Below, in pieces: positions 1 through 6,540 of a DNA stretch of 9,823 nucleotides. The stretch is from positions 1 to 9,823 of the forward strand of contig CALJPJ010000170.1 in assembly GCA_937980625.1 (NCBI GenBank). Direction: 5' to 3'. The notes under the pieces were generated by a model, which was not told the DNA's origin, ran no database searches, and saw only the letters and a program-made list of their open reading frames with translations. The DNA comes from an uncultured Bdellovibrionales bacterium (GTDB lineage Bacteria; Bdellovibrionota; Bdellovibrionia; Bdellovibrionales; UBA1609). The position numbers were made by a program, and so were the translations under genes. Position 1 is the first letter of the stretch. Every line of letters starts with the position of its first letter.

Positions 1-1
1 A

Positions 2-289
2 GAAATGACAAATGCCTTATTTATTAATACTGAAATTGTTCCATGCCAAATTATCAGAGAGAAAAGTGGTTTAGCTCTAAGTTCAAGAAACTTACTTTTA
101 TCAGAAAGCCATAAGAAAGTAGCTCCAAACTTGTATAAAATTATATCTAGCGATAATACAATTAAAAAAATGTACACACTACTAACAGACCTCGGCTTCA
201 ACGTAGATTACCTAGAGGAACATTGGGGTAGACGATTTGCAGCAGCATTTTTAGGGTCTGTGAGGTTAATTGATAATGTTAAAATCTAA
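2..289 (+). CDS. panC: Pantothenate synthetase, C-terminal part (5' end outside window)
   Basis: PanC joins pantoate and beta-alanine, using ATP, to give pantothenate in the cytoplasm. Only the last ~95 residues are here. The frame is open to the left edge, so the ATG at base 5 is an internal Met, not a start. The visible signature is REKSGLALSSRN, matching the family's RE-x-x-GLA-(M/L)-SSRN segment whose Ser-Arg contacts ATP; the C-terminus ends in the typical RLIDN. From SSRN to the stop there are about 70 residues, against about 100 in E. coli PanC, so the C-terminal domain is shortened between SSRN and RLIDN. The stop overlaps the coaBC start by 14 bases, which implies one operon. Identity is fairly sure despite the short piece. 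Confidence 0.86.
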   Translation, partial: EMTNALFINTEIVPCQIIREKSGLALSSRNLLLSESHKKVAPNLYKIISSDNTIKKMYTLLTDLGFNVDYLEEHWGRRFAAAFLGSVRLIDNVKI

Positions 290-1520
290 AAATATTTTAT
301 TTTTAATAAGTGGCTCCATAGCGATACCCAAAGCGGTCGACCTGCTTAAAATGTTCGTAAAGAGTAAATATACAATCCGTGTGGCTTGTACCGAAAGTAC
401 ATTCAATTTTATTTCAAAAAATGAACTTGAAAATATCACTGGCTTTCCTGTAATACATAAAAACTTTCAAAATAAACTTGATATGGAACATATTAATTTA
501 GGTCGCTGGGCTGATCTATGTATATTATGCCCAGCAACTGCTAACACTATTAATCACCTTGCTTATGGCAGCGGAGACAATATTATTGGTACTTTGTTCT
601 TAGCATATGAACTAGGCAAAAAGCCATTTTTAGTAGCTCCAGCTATGAACACACAAATGTATAATAACCCTGCAACAATATGTTCAATAAATAAACTCAA
701 AAACTGGGGCCTTGATGTTTTACCGACTAATTATGGTGAACTCGCCTGTGGTGAAATTGGAGAAGGTCGCCTACTGGAAGCAGATTTTATTTATAATTAT
801 ATTAATAATAAATACTTTAACAATAAAACACCTAAAAAAATACTGATCACCTCAGGAGCAACGCGAGAAAGTATTGATGGAGTTAGGTTCATTACTAATT
901 TTAGTACTGGAAAAACTGGAGCTAAAGTGGCTGACCAGCTCACTTTACTCGGCTCCGATGTAACTCTTTTGAAGGCAAAAAATGCTTATGCCCCTAAATA
1001 TTGCAATACTATTCTAACTTTTGATGACTTTAATGATTTAAATAATAAAGTTAAAAATGAGCTCTCTAATAATCACTTCGACGCCATTATTATGACAGCA
1101 GCTATTAGTGATTATTCTATCGATAGTATTTCAGTTAATAACATTAATCATTCTCCTAATTTAAACTTAAAAATAAACTCTGATGACAGCTTATCTATTA
1201 ATTTAAAGAAAAACTTTAAAATTATTAACAAAATCAATCATTACTCTACAAATAAAAATATTAGTATTATTGCTTTTAAATTAACTAAATCTAAAAATAC
1301 TGAAGATTATCAAAAAGCTGTTGATAAAGTTTTAGTAAATAAAGATATTCACATAGTTATTCACAATAATTTAATAGAAATTGAAAAGGGCCAACATAAT
1401 TTTAATATTTATAAAAGAGGCTCTGAGCCTGATACGAACCTCAACTTATATTCAATGATTGATACAATTGATCAACACATCAACTCTAACCCAAGGCTAA
1501 ATAAGGAAAACACAATATGA
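276..1520 (+). CDS. coaBC: Bifunctional phosphopantothenoylcysteine decarboxylase / phosphopantothenate-cysteine ligase
   Basis: CoaBC couples cysteine to 4'-phosphopantothenate (CoaB, CTP-dependent in bacteria) and decarboxylates the product to 4'-phosphopantetheine (CoaC, FMN). About 414 residues, the normal length. The N-terminal half shows CoaC motifs: GSIAIPKA at the flavin fold, the catalytic His in HINLGRWAD, PATANTI, the substrate clamp APAMNTQM and the active-site Cys in ELACGEIGEGR. The second half shows CoaB motifs: SGATRESIDGVRFITN, STGKTGAK and AAISDY. The later CoaB motifs are degenerate: the usual K-N-P-D-I is KNFKI and the usual A-N-D is IHNN. I chose ATG 276, with AGG ten bases upstream; a TTG at 270 would add two residues but has only four bases after the AGG. 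It overlaps panC by 14 bases and coaX by 4 (ATGA). Confidence 0.93.
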   Translation: MLKSKNILFLISGSIAIPKAVDLLKMFVKSKYTIRVACTESTFNFISKNELENITGFPVIHKNFQNKLDMEHINLGRWADLCILCPATANTINHLAYGSGDNIIGTLFLAYELGKKPFLVAPAMNTQMYNNPATICSINKLKNWGLDVLPTNYGELACGEIGEGRLLEADFIYNYINNKYFNNKTPKKILITSGATRESIDGVRFITNFSTGKTGAKVADQLTLLGSDVTLLKAKNAYAPKYCNTILTFDDFNDLNNKVKNELSNNHFDAIIMTAAISDYSIDSISVNNINHSPNLNLKINSDDSLSINLKKNFKIINKINHYSTNKNISIIAFKLTKSKNTEDYQKAVDKVLVNKDIHIVIHNNLIEIEKGQHNFNIYKRGSEPDTNLNLYSMIDTIDQHINSNPRLNKENTI

Positions 1521-2290
1521 TATTATGTTTAGATGTGGGCAACTCTGAAGTTCATGGCGGCCTCTTTAATGCAAATGGCAAACTTGTCTTTCAGTTTCGT
1601 AAAAATACCAAAAATGTTAATTCCTCTGACGAAATGGGATTATTTTTAAAGCTTGTGCTACGAGAAAATAGTGTAGAACCCACTTCTATAAAAAAAATAT
1701 CTATTTGTACAGTAGTCCCAGGTGCTTTGCACTCAATTAAAAATGCTTGCTTAAAGTACTTTTCAATTAGACCATTTGTACTTAAAGCAGGAACTAAAAC
1801 TGGACTTAAAATAAAGTACAATAATCCACTTGAAGTAGGCACTGACCGTATTGCGAATGCAATAGCCTCTACTCATATGTTTCCAGGTGAAAATACTATT
1901 AACGTCGATTTAGGAACTGCTACCACATTTTGTGCTATTAACAGTAAAAATGAATACCTCGGTGGCGCTATCATACCTGGCTTAAAAATATCTATGAAAT
2001 CTTTAGTTTCTAATACTGCTAAACTACCTTCTGTGGCAATTATTCCAAAACAGTTTACACTCGGAAAAACTACCGCAGAAAATATTCAATCTGGATTATA
2101 CTGGAATCATATTGGAGCAATTAGAGAGATTACTAAAAACTTAAAAAACGAATGCTTTTCAAAGAAAAAATGTAAAATTATTGGCACAGGAGGTTTTACA
2201 AGATTATTTGAAGGAACTAACTTATTTGATCATTTTGAACCTAATTTAGTTTTGAATGGTTTATTTTTAGCCTTAAAATTAAATTCGTAA
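1517..2290 (+). CDS. coaX: Type III pantothenate kinase
   Basis: CoaX phosphorylates pantothenate to 4'-phosphopantothenate, the first committed step to CoA. It is a dimeric ASKHA-fold kinase that needs a monovalent cation; the type III family is known to be insensitive to CoA feedback. Its 257 residues are the usual size. Motifs seen: DVGNS at 6-10 (phosphate loop), CTVVPG at 64-69, GTDRIANA at 108-115 with the catalytic Asp110, DLGTATT at 131-137, GGAIIPG around 149-155, and IIGTGGFTRLF near the C-terminus (adenosine site). The start ATG overlaps the coaBC stop as ATGA, and AAGGA lies nine bases upstream, so translation is probably coupled. It supplies the substrate that the adjacent CoaBC uses. 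Confidence 0.95.
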   Translation: MILCLDVGNSEVHGGLFNANGKLVFQFRKNTKNVNSSDEMGLFLKLVLRENSVEPTSIKKISICTVVPGALHSIKNACLKYFSIRPFVLKAGTKTGLKIKYNNPLEVGTDRIANAIASTHMFPGENTINVDLGTATTFCAINSKNEYLGGAIIPGLKISMKSLVSNTAKLPSVAIIPKQFTLGKTTAENIQSGLYWNHIGAIREITKNLKNECFSKKKCKIIGTGGFTRLFEGTNLFDHFEPNLVLNGLFLALKLNS

Positions 2291-2300
2291 GTTATTAAAC

Positions 2301-2309
2301 TGTTATAAT
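2301..2309 (+). promoter_or_regulatory. Probable extended -10 promoter of panD
   Basis: TGTTATAAT is a perfect extended -10 element (TG, one base, TATAAT) eleven bases after the coaX stop. No convincing -35 hexamer lies 16-18 bases upstream, which extended -10 promoters can tolerate. Transcription would begin near 2316 and give panD a leader of roughly 107 bases. This is a prediction from the motif alone. Confidence 0.5.
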
Positions 2310-2376
2310 GATAAAAAATTGATTCCGCGCCGTCTAATAGGGACAGAGCAAAATAAATTTTAACTAATATATATAG

Positions 2377-2407
2377 CTTGAGCCTTATGCCTACAGCATA
2401 TCTCAAG
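2377..2407 (+). promoter_or_regulatory. Leader hairpin next to the panD ribosome binding site
   Basis: CTTGAG (2377-2382) pairs with CTCAAG (2402-2407). Inside it, TATGC (2386-2390) pairs with GCATA (2396-2400) around the loop CTACA. The small internal loop is CCT opposite T, giving eleven base pairs in all. The panD Shine-Dalgarno AAGGAG begins three bases after the outer stem. No T-run follows, so it is not an intrinsic terminator. It may stabilise the mRNA or modulate panD initiation; no ligand or known RNA family was recognised. Confidence 0.45.
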
Positions 2408-2422
2408 TAAAGGAGATTAAAA

Positions 2423-2764
2423 ATGAAAATTGAATTATTAAAGTGTAAAGTGCATAGAGCAACAGTTACTGACTCTGACTTGAACTATGAAGGCTCTATT
2501 ACTATGGACCCAGAACTTTGTAAGGTTGCTGGCTTACATAAGTTTGAAAAGGTTGATATTTTAAACTGCAATAATGGTGAAAGATTCACAACCTACGTAA
2601 TATTTGGGAACCCTGGTGAAATTTGCCTGAATGGTCCAGCTGCAAGAAAGGTTCATCGTGGTGATAAAGTTATTATTGCTTCTTATTGTCAAATTGAGGA
2701 CAGCGAAGCTGCTAATTTTAACCCAAAGTTAGTATTTGTAGACGAAAATAACTCTCCGAAATAA
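2423..2764 (+). CDS. panD: Aspartate 1-decarboxylase (pyruvoyl enzyme)
   Basis: PanD decarboxylates L-aspartate to beta-alanine, the second substrate of PanC. It is made as a proenzyme that cleaves itself between Gly24 and Ser25 to form the pyruvoyl cofactor. All expected residues are present: Lys9 and His11 (KCKVHRA), Tyr22-Glu-Gly24-Ser25, Arg54, Thr57 and Tyr58 (GERFTTY), and the NGPAARKVHRGD segment from about residue 72. At 113 residues it is slightly shorter than E. coli PanD (126), losing only C-terminal tail. The ATG has AAGGAG seven bases upstream. It is separated from coaX by 132 bases with a promoter-like element, so it can be expressed on its own as well as with the upstream genes. 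Confidence 0.96.
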   Translation: MKIELLKCKVHRATVTDSDLNYEGSITMDPELCKVAGLHKFEKVDILNCNNGERFTTYVIFGNPGEICLNGPAARKVHRGDKVIIASYCQIEDSEAANFNPKLVFVDENNSPK

Positions 2765-2786
2765 AATTTACTGAATAATATTTATT

Positions 2787-2815
2787 TTGACATATATTTT
2801 CTTTCGATGTGAAAC
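2787..2815 (+). promoter_or_regulatory. Possible promoter of the lipoprotein pair
   Basis: A perfect -35 hexamer TTGACA (2787-2792) stands in the 81-base gap after panD. The best -10 at a 17-base spacer is TGAAAC (2810-2815), only three of six matches, so strength is doubtful. No strong terminator for panD is visible before it, and read-through from panD remains possible. Confidence 0.3.
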
Positions 2816-2845
2816 TTTACAAGTACTTTATTTAAAGGAAGTAAT

Positions 2846-3316
2846 ATGAAAAATTTAGTTATTGCTATAATGTCTATTTTACTTTTTGGCTGTGGTACTT
2901 CTAATAAAAAAGAACAACCTGTTCTTGCTGATAGCCACCCTAGTGGTGATATTTGTAATGCTTTAAGCCTTGAGCAACCTATTCAGTTTTTAGACACTCC
3001 TATCGGTGATAAGCATAATATTATTGTAGAAATATTTATTGAAAAAAATCATGAACTTCGAGATATATACGCCAGTGGTATTTATAAACCCATTCAGTTT
3101 TATCAATCAGGCTTTCCAGGTACATTACCTGAAAACACTCATCGTCCCTGCGGAAAGTTTTTATCAAGTGCCGATGAAGCAGCTAATTACTGCCACATAA
3201 GGCTAGAGTTTAAACCTATTGAAAGACGTAGCTATAACCAACAACTTCTTTTTAATTATAATATAAATGGAAAGAGTTGTTCTCGACTTGTACAAGTACA
3301 AGCTAAAGGGTTTTAA
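2846..3316 (+). CDS. Small lipoprotein with Ig-like (SPD-2/choice-of-anchor-type) C-terminus
   Basis: Function unknown. The 156-residue product starts with a lipoprotein signal peptide, MKN then a hydrophobic stretch ending in the lipobox LFGC, so Cys16 should be lipidated. Gly follows the Cys, which would favour sorting to the outer membrane in a Gram-negative cell. Besides Cys16 there are Cys37, Cys102, Cys116 and Cys145. Residues ~88-156 follow the pattern FPG, Cys, Cys-H-I-R-L-x-F-x-P, L-L-F-x-Y, then a final strand ending in G-F, which resembles the last half of ASPM/SPD-2/Hydin or choice-of-anchor D Ig-like repeats. That domain match is by eye. The ATG has AAGGA six bases upstream. The next gene is a diverged paralogue, so the two products may act together. 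No catalytic motif was seen. Confidence 0.8.
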   Translation: MKNLVIAIMSILLFGCGTSNKKEQPVLADSHPSGDICNALSLEQPIQFLDTPIGDKHNIIVEIFIEKNHELRDIYASGIYKPIQFYQSGFPGTLPENTHRPCGKFLSSADEAANYCHIRLEFKPIERRSYNQQLLFNYNINGKSCSRLVQVQAKGF

Positions 3317-3812
3317 TATTAAAATTTTAAGCTTATTTTTTGTCATATTTTTCTTACTCTCTTGCTCTAATAAAAGCAAAAATAAGAGTCAAAAACTATC
3401 TGGTCCTAACTGTAATGTTTTTAAGTTAAGATCAACTAAAGATGATGTTAACTTAACATTCACTAAAAAATTAAATGTAGGATATAGCTATGTAAACAAC
3501 ACCAGCTACCACACGTTAATCTTTTACACTTTAAGTAAAGAACATATTGCAAAAAATATTGTTGGGCGACTAAGCTCGCAGTATTTTTCATTTGGCGGGG
3601 CCTTCCCTGGTATACATCCTGCTGCAGGAGGATGCGATACTGATTTACCTAGCTATAACAATCGATATAAAAGAAAGTGCCAAATTAATTTACAGTTTAG
3701 GCCTGATAATAACTTAGATTATTTTGGTAAACTGGTTTTATCTTATGACTTAAATAATACTTTTTGCCAGCAAGTTGTTGATTTACATGGAACTGGGGTT
3801 CTACGCATGTGA
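3267..3812 (+). CDS. Second small lipoprotein, paralogue of the preceding gene
   Basis: Function unknown. The C-terminal half aligns with the upstream lipoprotein: AFPG, Cys, then CQINLQFRP, LVLSY, Cys and a closing strand with GTG. Four non-lipid cysteines match those of its neighbour, suggesting a shared pair of disulfides. A hydrophobic stretch ends in the lipobox LLSC. The start is uncertain. The coordinates use the first canonical codon, ATG 3267, which overlaps the previous gene by 50 bases and puts 17 extra residues ahead of the signal peptide. TTG 3288 is possible. ATT 3318 gives the most normal signal peptide (MKILS..., Cys at residue 16, exactly as in the paralogue) and has AAAGGG seven bases upstream. 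The mature lipoprotein is the same in every case. Confidence 0.75.
   Translation: MERVVLDLYKYKLKGFNIKILSLFFVIFFLLSCSNKSKNKSQKLSGPNCNVFKLRSTKDDVNLTFTKKLNVGYSYVNNTSYHTLIFYTLSKEHIAKNIVGRLSSQYFSFGGAFPGIHPAAGGCDTDLPSYNNRYKRKCQINLQFRPDNNLDYFGKLVLSYDLNNTFCQQVVDLHGTGVLRM
3305..3320 (+). promoter_or_regulatory. Ribosome binding site and candidate ATT start of the second lipoprotein
   Basis: AAAGGG (3305-3310) lies seven bases before ATT (3318-3320), just across the stop codon of the upstream gene (3314-3316). Initiation here would give a 16-residue signal peptide ending in Cys, the same length as in the paralogue. ATT starts are rare but documented in bacteria (infC, for example). A canonical start further upstream cannot be excluded. 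Confidence 0.4.
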
Positions 3813-3816
3813 TTCA

Positions 3817-4695
3817 TTACTGATATGATTTTGTCATAATTTTACAATCTGACTCTATCCACTTTTTAATTTTAATTAGCTCATTCAAGGAAATACCTGT
3901 TTTTACTTTCATTCCATTCAACATATATACTAAATCTTCTGTTGCAAGGTTACCACTTGCTCCTTTTGCATATGGGCACCCACCTAAGCCACCAATACTT
4001 GAGTCAAATGTACGAACTCCGAGCTTATAAGCCTCTAAAATATTTGCTAAAGCCATGCCGCGAGTATTATGTAAATGCAAAGCTATTTTTTTAATATCAA
4101 CTTCTGAAGATAATAGTTTACTTACTACTTTGAAAATATCAGCTGGCGTTGCAACTCCAATTGTATCACTAATAGCTACCTCATAAACACCTAATTTCAA
4201 TAACCTCTTCGTTAAGCTAACAACTTTTGTAACAGAAACTTTACCTTCATAAGGACAACCAAATGCAGTACTAAGATAAGCTCGCACTTTTATTTTATCT
4301 TTTTTTGCTAATATGCAAACTTTATTAAACCTTTTAAAACTATCAGCTATTGAGCAGTTAATATTTTTTTTAGAGAATTTTTCACTGCTAGCAGCAAAAA
4401 TAGCTATGTTTTTTATTTTTGTCTGACTGGCATGATCAAAGCCCACCTGGTTTGGCACTAAGGCTGAATATGCTGCTCCAGATTTCTTAGCTAAAAATAA
4501 CTTATTAATTAGTTCACGAGAGCCTTTCATTTGTGGAACCCATTTTGGGCTAACAAAAGCTCCCACTTCAATATGCTTAACATTAGCTTTTTCTAGCTTT
4601 TTAATTAATTTATATTTCTGTACAATAGTTAAGTTTTTAACTTCATTTTGTAGACCGTCTCTTGGACCGACTTCAACAACTTTAACTCTAGACAT
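3817..4695 (-). CDS. liuE: Hydroxymethylglutaryl-CoA lyase
   Basis: It cleaves 3-hydroxy-3-methylglutaryl-CoA to acetoacetate and acetyl-CoA, the last step of leucine breakdown; it is a metal-dependent TIM-barrel enzyme. At 292 residues it is full length. Motifs seen: EVGPRDGLQNE at 8-18 with Arg12 and Asp13, the segment SPKWVPQM, DTIGVATP, HLHNT with metal ligands His207 and His209, and GLGGCPYAKGASGN with catalytic Cys240 and Asn249. The spacing from His207 to Asn249 equals that in the human enzyme (His233 to Asn275). It is the last gene of the liu operon. Its ATG overlaps the biotin-carrier stop by one base (TAATG) and GGAG lies seven bases before the ATG. The name mvaB is also used for this family; the neighbours favour the leucine role. 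Confidence 0.95.
   Translation of the reverse strand: MSRVKVVEVGPRDGLQNEVKNLTIVQKYKLIKKLEKANVKHIEVGAFVSPKWVPQMKGSRELINKLFLAKKSGAAYSALVPNQVGFDHASQTKIKNIAIFAASSEKFSKKNINCSIADSFKRFNKVCILAKKDKIKVRAYLSTAFGCPYEGKVSVTKVVSLTKRLLKLGVYEVAISDTIGVATPADIFKVVSKLLSSEVDIKKIALHLHNTRGMALANILEAYKLGVRTFDSSIGGLGGCPYAKGASGNLATEDLVYMLNGMKVKTGISLNELIKIKKWIESDCKIMTKSYQ
3824..3843 (+). terminator. Weak candidate terminator for the lipoprotein genes
   Basis: TATGA (3824-3828) and TCATA (3834-3838) can pair around TTTTG, followed by ATTTT. The stem is only five base pairs with a single G-C pair, so it is weak. It falls inside the 3' end of the opposing HMG-CoA lyase gene, because the two stop codons are only four bases apart and there is no other room for a terminator. 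Confidence 0.2.
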
Positions 4696-5075
4696 TACTG
4701 GGCTCCAAAATCAAGATCCACTAATTTTTGTTTTAAGCTTACTTGGTCATTAGCTGAGCAAAGTAACTTGTTGACCTTACAGTCCTGTGGTGCTTTTAGG
4801 CTATATTCCATTTTCATGGCTTCCATTACAATTATAAGGTCACCTTTTTTAAGCTGATCTCCTTCTCTCACTTTGATACTTAAAATTTTACCAGGCATTG
4901 GAGCAATAATATCATCTGCTCCAGCACTTGCCCCTCCTCTAGCTCTTCTTTTCGCAGAGGAAGATAAATCTTTAACAAAAGTTTTACCTTTAAAGTGAAG
5001 CCACAATTCATTACCAAGCCTTTGAGCCCATATTTGAATTCTCTCACCATCTTTGTTTAAAATAATATTTTTCAT
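4695..5075 (-). CDS. Biotin carrier protein of methylcrotonyl-CoA carboxylase (detached piece of the alpha subunit)
   Basis: It carries the biotin that shuttles carboxyl groups from the biotin carboxylase to the carboxyltransferase. The 126-residue product ends in a biotinyl domain (about 53-126) with APMPGK and the biotinylation motif EAMKMEY; Lys88 is the expected biotinylated residue. Residues 1-35 have alternating strands (RIQIW, ELWLHF) that look like the end of the BT linker domain found between BC and BCCP in fused MCC alpha subunits. Residues 38-54 form an Ala/Gly/Arg-rich hinge. I chose ATG 5075: GAGGGGAG lies five bases upstream and the biotin carboxylase stop is one base away. The frame stays open upstream for 26 more residues into that gene, which bears on whether the split is natural. 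B. subtilis YngHB is a known free-standing parallel. Confidence 0.9.
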   Translation of the reverse strand: MKNIILNKDGERIQIWAQRLGNELWLHFKGKTFVKDLSSSAKRRARGGASAGADDIIAPMPGKILSIKVREGDQLKKGDLIIVMEAMKMEYSLKAPQDCKVNKLLCSANDQVSLKQKLVDLDFGAQ

Positions 5076-5076
5076 T

Positions 5077-6540
5077 TTAACTCCCCTCAAACCAAGGGTT
5101 CTTAAGATTACCAGATTGCTCTTTTTTATATGACATTTGCTTTTGAACAGCATTTATTATTATTTGTTCGTCTTCTGTGATTTTTTCTTGCTCAAGAGCC
5201 TTAGGGAAGTTTTTTTCAAGAAATTGAGTTGTCATATCTCCACTTACAAAATCTTTATGCTGTAAAATTTCTAACAGAAATGGAATATTCGTTTTTAAAC
5301 CAAAAACAATTGTTTCATTTAAAGTTTTAATCATTTTGTTAATTGCTCTGGTACGCGACTCATCATGAACAATAATTTTAGCAATCATTGAATCATAGTT
5401 TGTCGTTATGGTATCACCCTCTTCAAAGCCAATTTCAAAACGTCGGCCAGGTCCATGGGGCCATTTACAAAAACCAATTCTTCCTACACTTGGAACGCCA
5501 CCCAGGTAAGGATCTTCAGCATATAAACGACACTCAATGGCATGCCCATGAGGTGTTAAATCATTTTGGTTCCAAAATACACTTTGGTTGTTAGCCGCTA
5601 AGATTTGAGACTTTACTAAATCTATACCCATTACCATTTCTGAAACTGGATGTTCAACTTGAAGTCTAGTATTCATTTCCAAAAAATAATATTCATCTCC
5701 TTCAACTAAAAACTCAACCGTACCGGCTCCTAAGTATTTAGCTTTTTCAGCAACTTCTACTGCAGAGTTATGTATTTTTTCTCTTAAAGATGAGCTAATA
5801 TTACCCAATGACTCTTCAATAACTTTTTGATGTCTTCTTTGCACAGAACACTCTCTTTCAAACAAGTGAAATATTTTTCCAGTGCAATCACCAAAAACTT
5901 GCACCTCAATATGTTTAGAGTTTGCCAAGTACTTTTCTAAAAATAAACTCTCCGAGCCAAAGGCATTTAAACCTTCACGTTTAGCTGACTCTATAGCCAT
6001 CAGGGCTTGAGACTTATCATGAGCTACTTTCAATCCACGACCACCACCACCACCGGCAGCTTTCACCATTACTGGATAGCCAATTTTGTCCATCTCTTCT
6101 AACAGTTTTTCTTCAGATTGATCGACTCCATTATAACCCGGAATGACTGGGCAGCTAGTTGTTTTAACCAAGTTTTTAGCAGATATTTTATCACCAAATA
6201 AATTAATAGCTTCTGGTGTTGGACCAATAAAAATAAGTTTATTATCTATACACTTTTGAGCAAATTCAGCATTTTCAGATAAAAAACCAAAACCGGGATG
6301 TATGGCATCTGCTCCACCAGCAAGAGCGCCATCAATTACATTTTCCATATTCATATAGCTACTATTTATAGGAGCTGCTCCAATACATATTACTTCATCA
6401 GCAATACGATAAGCTATTGTGTTTTTATCTGCTTCCGAATGCAACAGTACACTGGCTATTCCTAACTCTTGTGCCGCTTTAATTATTCTAACAGCAACTT
6501 CGCCTCTATTCGCAATGGCTATTTTTTCAATATTATTCAA
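5077..6540 (-). CDS. liuD: Biotin carboxylase subunit of methylcrotonyl-CoA carboxylase
   Basis: It uses ATP and bicarbonate to carboxylate biotin on the carrier protein. The 487 residues hold a complete BC module: IANRGEVAVRI at 8-18, the HPGFGFLSEN segment at 81-90, the ATP-grasp glycine loop (Lys160, then 163-169), RRHQKV with Lys239, and Glu276, Glu288, Asn290 and Arg292 in EMNTRLQVEHP. The BC C-terminal domain runs to about 450. The last ~37 residues, ending in NPWFEGS, look like the beginning of the BT domain, cut short. Fused LiuD proteins are about 650 residues with BC, BT and BCCP; here the BCCP is the next gene. The start is TTG, overlapping the hydratase stop as TTGA, with GGAGAG five bases upstream. 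Context rather than sequence alone assigns it to methylcrotonyl-CoA; plain AccC is the alternative. Confidence 0.9.
   Translation of the reverse strand: MNNIEKIAIANRGEVAVRIIKAAQELGIASVLLHSEADKNTIAYRIADEVICIGAAPINSSYMNMENVIDGALAGGADAIHPGFGFLSENAEFAQKCIDNKLIFIGPTPEAINLFGDKISAKNLVKTTSCPVIPGYNGVDQSEEKLLEEMDKIGYPVMVKAAGGGGGRGLKVAHDKSQALMAIESAKREGLNAFGSESLFLEKYLANSKHIEVQVFGDCTGKIFHLFERECSVQRRHQKVIEESLGNISSSLREKIHNSAVEVAEKAKYLGAGTVEFLVEGDEYYFLEMNTRLQVEHPVSEMVMGIDLVKSQILAANNQSVFWNQNDLTPHGHAIECRLYAEDPYLGGVPSVGRIGFCKWPHGPGRRFEIGFEEGDTITTNYDSMIAKIIVHDESRTRAINKMIKTLNETIVFGLKTNIPFLLEILQHKDFVSGDMTTQFLEKNFPKALEQEKITEDEQIIINAVQKQMSYKKEQSGNLKNPWFEGS

Noticed and set aside
1591..1842. Open frame on the minus strand opposite coaX
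   Set aside because: It lies wholly within the well-supported coaX gene, has no recognisable domain and no plausible ribosome site.
2757..2788. A/T-only inverted repeat (AAATAAA ... TTTATTT) after panD as a terminator
   Set aside because: The stem has no G-C pair, and such repeats are expected by chance in AT-rich spacers.
5076..5153. 26-residue upstream extension of the biotin carrier protein
   Set aside because: It overlaps the conserved biotin carboxylase frame and lacks carrier-family similarity; the ATG at 5075 has an excellent ribosome site. It is kept only as evidence on the gene split.
5388..5594. Open frame on the plus strand opposite the biotin carboxylase
   Set aside because: It is antisense to a conserved region of a strongly identified gene, and its protein shows no family features.
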